Assembly (NCBI GenBank): GCA_030618475.1
Contig: JAUXDG010000150.1
Span: forward strand, 1-6,932
Direction of reading: 5' to 3'
DNA: 6,932 nucleotides
From: Gammaproteobacteria bacterium
GTDB lineage: Bacteria > Pseudomonadota > Gammaproteobacteria > DSM-19610
In this document: in pieces, positions 1 to 5,440 of the stretch
Numbering within the stretch: the stretch's first letter is position 1
Layout: each line of letters begins with the position of its first letter
Made by a program: the position numbers and the translations under genes
Notes under the pieces: model-generated
Database searches by the model: none
What the model was told of the DNA's origin: nothing
What the model saw: only the letters and a program-made list of their open reading frames with translations

Positions 1-5
1 CCCAT

Positions 6-118
6 TGTAGGGTCGAATTTATTCGACCAACCACGTCGCCATTCCCTCTATCATCCCTGATATAGCCACAATGTGGGTAGCCGCCAACAGCTACTGGCCG
101 AATAAATTCGGCCCTACA
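6..118. repeat. MITE/REP-like element: two inverted palindromic units
   Basis: Positions 6-28 and 96-118 are inverted copies of one 23-bp unit, differing at only two positions. Each unit is itself a palindrome: GGTCGAATTTATTCGACC at 11-28 and GGCCGAATAAATTCGGCC at 96-113, each with 8-bp arms around a 2-base centre. The two differences are paired (T-A in the left copy, C-G in the right), so both palindromes stay perfect. That covariation suggests selection for, or copying of, a structured unit. About 67 bp of non-coding DNA lies between the units. No transposase gene and no clear target-site duplication are seen. Bacterial REP and MITE elements have this organisation, but the family name cannot be fixed without a genome-wide search. 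The element begins about 85 bp downstream of the formyltransferase stop codon and could form a structured 3' end for that transcript. Confidence 0.7.
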
Positions 119-203
119 GGAGGAAGAGCCACCTTAACTTAGTGTCATTCAATTATAATGTATATAGCAACTTTTTGCCCGAACCTGCATCAGGGTTTCC
201 AGC

Positions 204-1073
204 TCAATCTGCCTGGAAGCGGGCTGTGACGAAACCACGGCTGCAGGGGATGGTCATCATATTGCCGTTGATCACAACCTCGGTATTACCTGTCTCCTGC
301 CAGGAATCCGCCTCCAGCAGCCAATATACACGACTGTCAATCTTGCATGGATAGAGCATTCCCCGCTCGCGGGTGGCACAGATAAAATTATACAGCCGCT
401 TCGCCGACCAGCTGACACTGACCACATAATCGGATGGCGACGGGAAGCCCTGATAACTGGCGTAACCCTCATCCTGAGGAGAGCCGATTAATTCGTCCCG
501 TGTAAATTTGCTCAATGTCCTGACAAGCAGTTCGCTGCCTGCCTCTGCCAGCAAACCGCTCGCTCGCTGAGCAGAGACGCCATCGGGCATGGCCAGCGTG
601 GTTTGCACAACAATATTGCCGGCATCGAGCTGCGACGACATCCGATGCAGGGTGATACCGAATTCTTTCACGCCAGCCCTGAACTGCCAGAACAAAGGCG
701 CGGGTCCGCGATTGGCTGGCAACAGAGAGGGATGCAGGTTGAAACAGCCGATACCCGGAATGGACAGTACAGAATCCGGGAGTCTGCGGGCAAAACAGGA
801 CACAACAATGATATCCGGCGAGTACTTGCCGATTTCATCCACACCCTGCGACCAAAGGCCTGACAGTTTGATGACCGGAATACTGTGCAACCGGGCGAGC
901 GATGCAATGGATCCCTGATTCCCGGTCATGACGGGAATCCTCCGATCCTGCAGACCTGGCTTGTTGTCCTCTGCCGATGCAATGGCACATAGGGACTGAC
1001 CGGAATCCAGCAGCGTTTGCAGAGGAATGACTGACAAGGGGCCGGATGAGCCAATGTAAACAATCTTCAACAA
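204..1073 (-). CDS. Formyltransferase family protein, methionyl-tRNA formyltransferase-like
   Basis: The predicted protein transfers a formyl group from a folate cofactor to an amino group; the acceptor cannot be read from the sequence. It starts as a Rossmann-like fold (LKIVYIGSS, then PLQTLLDSG) and carries the formyltransferase signature FNLHPSLLPANRGPAPLFW, followed by GITLHRMSSQLDAGNIV. Counted from the upstream TTG at 1163, the Asn-His-Asp catalytic set is N142, H144 and D180, matching N106/H108/D144 of E. coli Fmt. A divergent C-terminal part (SYQGFPSPSDY onward) resembles the Fmt tail domain but ends earlier. The start is uncertain. Tandem TTG codons at 1073 and 1070 place the conserved core at the amino terminus (MKIVYIG for the second) but lack a Shine-Dalgarno. 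The TTG at 1163 has a weak GGAAA and would overlap the upstream gene by 50 bp, adding about 30 residues unlike the family. No deformylase gene (def), the usual fmt partner, is adjacent, so a non-Fmt acceptor such as a sugar amine is possible. Confidence 0.8.
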   Translation of the reverse strand: MLKIVYIGSSGPLSVIPLQTLLDSGQSLCAIASAEDNKPGLQDRRIPVMTGNQGSIASLARLHSIPVIKLSGLWSQGVDEIGKYSPDIIVVSCFARRLPDSVLSIPGIGCFNLHPSLLPANRGPAPLFWQFRAGVKEFGITLHRMSSQLDAGNIVVQTTLAMPDGVSAQRASGLLAEAGSELLVRTLSKFTRDELIGSPQDEGYASYQGFPSPSDYVVSVSWSAKRLYNFICATRERGMLYPCKIDSRVYWLLEADSWQETGNTEVVINGNMMTIPCSRGFVTARFQAD

Positions 1074-1113
1074 AGCGGTTGGCAATGACCGGCCGGTATC
1101 GACAGGGTGACCC

Positions 1114-2967
1114 TCAATAATCCAGGCTGTCCCTGGTGAATGGATGCCCGGGTGCACCGCCAAGTATGGTTTCCAGCAGTGTGTTCATGGTGGCCGGATC
1201 GTTATCGAATCCACCATGGCTGGTACTGGCGGTCGCCTCGTCTTCGCGGCCGTCACTGTAGAAGATCTTCAGTTTTTCATCCAGGCCCCTGATGTCCCCT
1301 TGTTGCTGTAATTCGACGGCGTACTTCTTCATGCCCAGGATAGCTTCAGGGAGTTCCTCCTCGAAGGACTCTGATACCAGATACAACAGCGACTTGCGGT
1401 AGACCCCGGCGACCTGATCATCGCGTTCGAGCTTATCGTTAAGATTGAAGATCCGCATCCCATCGATACCGAAGGCGTTGGCGTCAGCGACCAGATGGGG
1501 TAAGTAATGACTGCGAAACAGATCCACCCGGCAGGCAGGGGCCAGCAGATTGCAACTGGCGATTCTCAATGCAGGCGCGAGTTCCTGCATGGCTTCAAGC
1601 AGCCAGGCCAGCAGGATACCCCCCGTGCTGTGCCCGATCAGATGTATCTTGAGTCCGGCCGCCCTCGGTTTTGCCAGTTGGTCGAGGAATATCTTAAGCG
1701 TTTGCGCACCGGCATTGTGCGACAGGAAGGGCAGCCTTGCACCAGATTTCATTTCACGCCACAAGGCCCGGCCGGGAACGCGGGCCGCCCACTCGATCAG
1801 CCGGTCAGTCCAGTCGGTAATACCGCCGGCACGCGCTTCGGCATGCTCCTGCCTGCGCAGAACGACGTCCTTCAACTCCTCCATGAGACCGGTGTCATAC
1901 ATAAAGTGGTAGGGATAAATACCGTTTTTCTTGAACGTGTCCAGCATCGAGGCAATACGTTTAGCCGAGTCTTTGGGACTATTCAGTCCGCCGTGAGCAT
2001 AGAGCAGCAGGTGCTGGTAATCGCGGCTGTCTGCCAGATTCCTGGCTGTTGTACGGACATCATCGGCATTACTCCAGTAACGTCCCCGGGTGTGGAAGCG
2101 ACCATCGTCGACATGAATAAAATGGCCGGCAATCTCGCTGCGCGGCGGGCTGGCCTCGAGCGACAAACCACTGCGGTTGCGGCTGGTGTCGACCGGCACA
2201 TGCCAGATCTGCGGCGTCGGCAGCGCCAGGCTCAATACCCAGGCATCCATCAGGTTCTCCAGCCAGTCTTCGTACTGCCATAGACCCAGACCCCCTTTAC
2301 CCCAGCGCCGGGTCCAGGAGTTCTGAATCCAGAATCCCTTGCTGTTATAACCTACAATGGCGAAGGCGTGACCGCCCTGCTGCTGTTTCTCGAAAGGTAT
2401 GGTCCCGGTGGATCTGCTTGGCCTGTTCCAGCCCTTATGGGTATGGGCGGAACAGTAGATGACACCGGTCTCGTTTAAGGCCGCGTGAAAATCTGAAATG
2501 CGCGGCTGGATCCGGTAATAGGCGCCGATCGTGTTGGCGCGCGCGTCCCTGGCCCTGTCCACCGTCAGGAAGCCGGGTTTACCCGGCACATACGCCCACT
2601 TCGAATCACGACAGACACCCATGTTGTACCAGCCCTTAATGGCACCGCGACAACTCGACCCGCTGTAGGTTTCCCCTGGCCATTCGTCGTGACGTTTGGC
2701 CATTTCATAGAGCATACGTGCACTGACACTGATCTTGTTACCCCGCTGTCGATTCAACAGATTGATGATGGCGGCCAGTGCAAACCCGGTACAGGCCGCT
2801 TCGGTCTTCTGGTCAAGCATGCCAAGACCGGCAGGTGGCTTCAGGTGACGCTTCAGTTGCCGGAGGGAAGGTTCGTAGGGCCAGTCACGCAGATCCGGCA
2901 CGTCCGGCACCGCAGTCATCGGATAGCCTTCAGTCTTAGTCTTCTTTATCTTCTTCCCCGCTGGCAT
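1114..2967 (-). CDS. Papain-like (C1) cysteine peptidase fused to serine alpha/beta hydrolase
   Basis: This is a 617-residue two-domain enzyme. Residues about 25-250 form a papain-fold peptidase. DLRDW precedes DQKTEAACTGFA, which supplies oxyanion Gln53 and nucleophile Cys59. GGHAFAIVGYN supplies His200, and IQNSWTRRWGKGG supplies Asn216, so the catalytic set is complete. Residues about 280-617 form an alpha/beta hydrolase: YAHGGLNS (oxyanion-loop type, 324-331), LIGHSTGG with Ser447 at the nucleophile elbow, an acidic stretch NDKLERDDQV near 510-519 as the likely acid, and SHGGFDND with His584 near the end. No signal peptide or membrane segment is seen; the Lys-rich amino terminus suggests a cytoplasmic protein. 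The start was set at 2967 rather than an in-frame ATG at 3030 because AGGAGGT lies 7 nt upstream. The domain calls are strong. Substrates and the purpose of the fusion are unknown. The formyltransferase 40 bp downstream is probably cotranscribed. Confidence 0.85.
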   Translation of the reverse strand: MPAGKKIKKTKTEGYPMTAVPDVPDLRDWPYEPSLRQLKRHLKPPAGLGMLDQKTEAACTGFALAAIINLLNRQRGNKISVSARMLYEMAKRHDEWPGETYSGSSCRGAIKGWYNMGVCRDSKWAYVPGKPGFLTVDRARDARANTIGAYYRIQPRISDFHAALNETGVIYCSAHTHKGWNRPSRSTGTIPFEKQQQGGHAFAIVGYNSKGFWIQNSWTRRWGKGGLGLWQYEDWLENLMDAWVLSLALPTPQIWHVPVDTSRNRSGLSLEASPPRSEIAGHFIHVDDGRFHTRGRYWSNADDVRTTARNLADSRDYQHLLLYAHGGLNSPKDSAKRIASMLDTFKKNGIYPYHFMYDTGLMEELKDVVLRRQEHAEARAGGITDWTDRLIEWAARVPGRALWREMKSGARLPFLSHNAGAQTLKIFLDQLAKPRAAGLKIHLIGHSTGGILLAWLLEAMQELAPALRIASCNLLAPACRVDLFRSHYLPHLVADANAFGIDGMRIFNLNDKLERDDQVAGVYRKSLLYLVSESFEEELPEAILGMKKYAVELQQQGDIRGLDEKLKIFYSDGREDEATASTSHGGFDNDPATMNTLLETILGGAPGHPFTRDSLDY

Positions 2968-2974
2968 GGTGAGC

Positions 2975-2981
2975 ACCTCCT
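2975..2981 (-). promoter_or_regulatory. Strong Shine-Dalgarno fixing the start of the peptidase-hydrolase gene
   Basis: On the minus strand this reads AGGAGGT, 7 nt before the ATG at 2965-2967. It is a near-ideal ribosome binding site. It rules in the internal ATG and makes the longer in-frame start at 3030, which adds 21 residues, unlikely. Confidence 0.85.
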
Positions 2982-2998
2982 CTGTGACGATAAGCGGA

Positions 2999-3004
2999 AG
3001 TATA
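2999..3004 (-). promoter_or_regulatory. Possible -10 box for the peptidase-hydrolase gene
   Basis: The minus strand reads TATACT here (5 of 6 to the sigma-70 -10 consensus), 31 bp upstream of the chosen ATG. This would give a short leader carrying the strong ribosome site. No matching -35 box is found at a 17-bp spacing (AAGCAG lies there), so this is only a candidate and might depend on an activator. Confidence 0.25.
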
Positions 3005-3015
3005 GTCCTGTCAGA

Positions 3016-3177
3016 ATGAATCTGCTTCACAATGAAGGGCGTAATCCGCGCATTCCGGCCCGCTCGTGGGATCTGTCGTCCAGGCCAGAGTTGCAGCTGT
3101 TACTGGAACAGCCCGGCCTGGCCACGGGTTGGATGCCGGGCAGGCGGCAAGCATTTGCCGCCTGCCTGGCAAAGTAA
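3016..3177 (+). CDS. Doubtful small ORF, 53 codons
   Basis: This is an ATG-to-TAA frame in the divergent intergenic region. It encodes a 53-residue basic peptide with a plausible helical stretch (RPELQLLLEQPGLATGWMPG) and a GC-leaning third codon position. No family is recognised. Evidence against it: there is no good Shine-Dalgarno (GGAAG is about 15 nt away), the frame is also open further upstream, antisense to the peptidase gene, and its last third coincides with a strong hairpin. It could be a small protein, a remnant of a lost gene, or chance. The stator gene begins 145 bp further on. Confidence 0.2.
   Translation: MNLLHNEGRNPRIPARSWDLSSRPELQLLLEQPGLATGWMPGRRQAFAACLAK
3135..3170. repeat. 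Strong intergenic hairpin, 16-bp stem, 4-base loop
   Basis: GCCGGGCAGGCGGCAA (3135-3150) and TTGCCGCCTGCCTGGC (3155-3170) pair along 16 positions with a single mismatch that becomes G-U in RNA, closing the loop GCAT. The stem is very GC-rich. Neither side is followed by a run of T (AAAGTAAC on the right), so it is not a standard intrinsic terminator on either strand. It lies between divergent genes, about 150 bp upstream of the stator gene start. It could be a REP-like unit, a protein binding site, or an RNA structure in a long leader. Confidence 0.6.
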
Positions 3178-3312
3178 CACCCCGCTGCCGCAAGAGTTCA
3201 AGCCGAACTTTATATATTCCCACTAAAACAATCAGTTATCTTCTGCCCGGAAAACGAATTCCATGCCGGAACGAAACTTGCCTAGTCCAGTGTATGAGTG
3301 CAGTGAAACACC

Positions 3313-3317
3313 GGGAG
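3313..3317 (+). promoter_or_regulatory. Ribosome binding site choosing the MotA start at 3323
   Basis: GGGAG ends 5 nt before the ATG at 3323. The alternative in-frame ATG at 3263 has only a distant GGAAAA. It would also put 20 polar residues before the first membrane helix, which PomA/MotA proteins lack. Confidence 0.65.
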
Positions 3318-3322
3318 CGGGT

Positions 3323-4120
3323 ATGAATCTATCGACAGTTTTAAGTTTGCTTGGCGGCTTGGTTTTCCTGGTAGCGATGATTTTCATGTCGCCGGATAAC
3401 GCCGCAGCGTTTTTCAATATTCCAGGGCTTATCGTAGTCATCGGGGGCACGCTGGCAGCCACCTTCGTCAGCCGCCCGATTAACGATGTCTACAAGGTAT
3501 TGCGTAGCCTGCCGGAGTTGTTCGGGAAGGAAGAGGATACCATCGAGGCTGATATCACCCAGCTGCTTCGCTTCGCGAGCTGTTACCGCAGCGGCAATCT
3601 ACGGGCAGCGGAACGCGAACTGGCCGCAATGGGCAATCCCTTCCTGTCTTCCGGTCTCCAGCAGGTGATTGACGGGGCCACACTGGAAGATTTGAACAAA
3701 TCGATGCAGTGGCGGATGTCCGGTTTACGCAGCCGCGACCAGGGGCAGACACAGATACTCTATTCCATGTCGGTCTTTGCGCCGGCATTCGGAATGCTGG
3801 GCACACTATTCGGTCTGGTGCACATGCTCTCAGGTCTCGGTAACAGTGGTCTGAACGAAATCGGCGTCACCATGGCGTTTGCCATGATCACCACGGTCTA
3901 TGGAATAGTCGCCTCCAATCTGCTTTTCAAGCCGCTGGCTATCAAGATGGAGCGCCGCACCAACCAGCGCCTGATGCGAATGAACTCCCTGAGCGAAGGT
4001 ATTCTGCAGATTTATGCAAAGCGGCATCCAACGCTGATCAAGGAAACGCTGGATGCCTTCTATGCCCATCATCAGGTTCAGGTATCAACGCACAGCCATC
4101 TTGAACTGGTAAAAGCCTAG
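3323..4120 (+). CDS. motA: Flagellar stator subunit MotA/PomA family
   Basis: This is the inner-membrane channel subunit of the stator, which with MotB/PomB turns ion flow into torque on the rotor protein FliG. The 265 residues (V. alginolyticus PomA is about 253) show the full family layout: helix 1 at 3-22, helix 2 at about 31-50, a cytoplasmic domain at 51-150, helix 3 at 152-172 and helix 4 at 182-206, then a cytoplasmic tail with the usual EGILQI..KRHPTLIKETL segment. Pro154 in FAPAFGMLGT matches the conserved helix 3 proline. The cytoplasmic domain carries charged residues of the type used against FliG (YRSGNLRAAEREL, then FLSSGLQQVIDGA). Thr161 in helix 3 and Thr190/Thr191 in helix 4 (MITTVYG) align by eye with PomA T158 and T185/T186, so sodium coupling is inferred. 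The MotB gene follows, but 163 bp away across a large inverted repeat. No other flagellar gene is present. The ExbB or Zorya ZorA alternative is unlikely, because there is no long tail. Confidence 0.88.
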   Translation: MNLSTVLSLLGGLVFLVAMIFMSPDNAAAFFNIPGLIVVIGGTLAATFVSRPINDVYKVLRSLPELFGKEEDTIEADITQLLRFASCYRSGNLRAAERELAAMGNPFLSSGLQQVIDGATLEDLNKSMQWRMSGLRSRDQGQTQILYSMSVFAPAFGMLGTLFGLVHMLSGLGNSGLNEIGVTMAFAMITTVYGIVASNLLFKPLAIKMERRTNQRLMRMNSLSEGILQIYAKRHPTLIKETLDAFYAHHQVQVSTHSHLELVKA

Positions 4121-4127
4121 TACCACG

Positions 4128-4248
4128 TCAAGGGGTCAGCACTTCACTTCAACACTTCAAGGGGTCAGAGTACTTGAAATCTTATCGAAATTATTCAGAG
4201 GCGATTTCAAGTACTCTGACCCCTTGAAGTGAAGTGCTGACCCCTTGA
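4128..4248. mobile_element. Long near-perfect inverted repeat (MITE/REP-like) between motA and motB
   Basis: The right arm (4204-4248, 45 bp) is the exact reverse complement of the left arm (4128-4180), except for 8 extra bases (CACTTCAA, a tandem duplication) in the left arm. One more C-G pair (4181/4203) closes a loop of about 21 bases. The element is built from four copies of TCAAGGGGTCAG: direct at 4128 and 4157, inverted at 4216-4227 and 4237-4248. Transcribed from either strand it would give a very stable hairpin. No ORF lies inside. GGGGTCAG palindromes of this kind are familiar to me as REP-like repeats mobilised by RAYT/IS200-type transposases in gammaproteobacteria. That identity is recollection, not a search result. 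It fills most of the motA-motB gap and ends 35 bp before the motB start. Confidence 0.85.
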
Positions 4249-4283
4249 AGAGAGACTAAAAGCGCAACATTATTCGGATCAAA

Positions 4284-5318
4284 ATGAACTACGCATCGGC
4301 AAGACCTCAAATACCGTCATCTCCACCCCTGATGGTCAATGACGCAACAGCGGCCTTCGACTGTGCCCCGGAGACCGGCTCAGGCGCCGGCCAGCAGGAT
4401 GCCTGGCTGGTGAGCTTCATCGATATCCTGATACTGCTGCTCGCCCTGTTCGTGTTGTTGCTGACTCATCAGCAGGACGGAACGGGCCCGATGGAGAAAG
4501 CCAGCCCGGGCACAGCTGACCCGCTGGTAGAGACTGTCACCGCTACAGAGCCTTTTCGACTGGCACTCGAACTGCCAGCCCTGTTATCTGCGCCGGACAC
4601 CCTTGCAGGGATTTTCAACACCGAGGATGAATTAGCCGTACCTTCCCTTGCCGGGGTAAACAGCACCGAAGCGGTGGACACCAATCCGCCCACCGAGGCA
4701 CTGGCATCCGAGCCAGAGATGCCAGCTTCACCGGCAACGCTCAACACAGTTCAAAGCATAGAGCCGTTAACGACTGCCGATGCAGGCAGCCTTGACGTAA
4801 CACCGGCTGAGCTGCAGGAGGACCAGTCACAGCCGGCCGCGGAGACCAATGACACAAGGCTGACGAACCCCGACCCGATGCAAGTATTCCTGGACAGCTT
4901 CAATAACAGCGAGCTGCGTGATCGGGTTGAAGTGAGCGTACACGGCGGTGGTGTGAATCTGGAGATCAGCGACCGTATACTGTTCACGCCTGCCAATGCG
5001 GCCCTGACAGCGAGCGGCATGGCGGTGCTGGAAGGACTGGCAGGCGCACTGAAGGCGCAGCCGCACCTCCTGTCTATTGAAGGGCATACCGACAATAGCC
5101 CCATTGAGACAGCACGCTTCCCGTCAAACTGGGAACTGTCTACGGCACGCGCCGCCATCGTCGCACGCCACCTTGTCAAGCAGGGTATTCCCGCCGAGCG
5201 CATACGCGCCATCGGCTACGCGGACACCCGCCCTCGCGCCGACAACCTGACGCCGGAAGGACGAAGCAGGAACCGGCGCGTGTCCCTGCTCCTGCAGGTA
5301 CCCGCCGGGCACCACTGA
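4284..5318 (+). CDS. motB: Flagellar stator subunit MotB/PomB family (OmpA-like peptidoglycan binding)
   Basis: This is the peptidoglycan-anchoring partner of MotA. The 344 residues comprise a cytoplasmic tail (1-40), one membrane helix (WLVSFIDILILLLALFVLLL, 41-60), a long periplasmic linker (61-195) and an OmpA/MotB domain (about 200-337). Asp47 lies six residues after Trp41, as in E. coli MotB (W26, D32), and is the expected ion-binding acid. The periplasmic domain has EGHTDNSPI with Asp270, then SNWELSTARA with Arg288, and RIRAIGYADTRP, then SRNRRVSLLL; D270 and R288 are the usual peptidoglycan contacts. The linker is Pro-, Thr-, Ala- and Glu-rich and lacks cysteine. The amphipathic plug helix normally found just after the membrane segment is not obvious. 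The start at 4284 has only a weak GGAT upstream; an ATG at 4332 has none. Poor initiation and the upstream hairpin suggest lower expression than MotA, in line with the 5:2 stator stoichiometry. Confidence 0.87.
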   Translation: MNYASARPQIPSSPPLMVNDATAAFDCAPETGSGAGQQDAWLVSFIDILILLLALFVLLLTHQQDGTGPMEKASPGTADPLVETVTATEPFRLALELPALLSAPDTLAGIFNTEDELAVPSLAGVNSTEAVDTNPPTEALASEPEMPASPATLNTVQSIEPLTTADAGSLDVTPAELQEDQSQPAAETNDTRLTNPDPMQVFLDSFNNSELRDRVEVSVHGGGVNLEISDRILFTPANAALTASGMAVLEGLAGALKAQPHLLSIEGHTDNSPIETARFPSNWELSTARAAIVARHLVKQGIPAERIRAIGYADTRPRADNLTPEGRSRNRRVSLLLQVPAGHH

Positions 5319-5440
5319 GTGGACGTCATACGGACTGCAAAGCCCGGTATTACAACGATGACTGACCCCGGGGCATTGTTCTCCTGCAGCACCCTGCCCG
5401 GGCCCGCAATCCGGTTCTGATAAAACCGCTCACTCGCAGC
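5319..5440. other. Convergent intergenic gap without clear terminator
   Basis: This spacer of 122 bp lies between the 3' ends of motB and the transporter gene. It contains short GC palindromes (CCCCGGGG, GCCCGGGC) and a small CGGTT/AACCG pair, but no hairpin followed by a T run on either strand and no ORF. Transcription may end by Rho or run through. Confidence 0.5.

Noticed and set aside
142..203. AT-rich stretch with TATAAT at 154-159 as a promoter
   Set aside because: No -35 box at usable spacing on either strand, and no gene downstream on the plus strand to serve.
204..1163. Calling the formyltransferase a true fmt
   Set aside because: The catalytic motifs match, but the tail is divergent and short and the def-fmt context is missing, so only the family is claimed.
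1507..2283. Plus-strand open frame of 258 codons
   Set aside because: It lies wholly antisense to the peptidase-hydrolase gene, which has clear domain motifs. Its own product shows no recognisable motif and is typical of a shadow frame in GC-rich DNA.
2689..3177. Plus-strand frame of 162 codons crossing the start of the peptidase gene
   Set aside because: Its first two thirds are antisense to that gene, including its strong ribosome site. Only the part from 3016 onward lies outside most of it and is kept as a doubtful small ORF.
4751..5212. Minus-strand frame of 153 codons within motB
   Set aside because: It is opposite the OmpA-like domain, whose motifs are clear, and its Ser/Arg/Ala-rich product is a shadow.
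3323..5318. Zorya-type defence (ZorA/ZorB) instead of a flagellar stator
   Set aside because: The MotA-like protein has no long cytoplasmic tail, it has a PomA-type FliG-facing domain, and no zorC/D/E-like genes follow.
5319..5440. Bidirectional terminator
   Set aside because: Short GC palindromes only; none has a loop plus T run on either strand.
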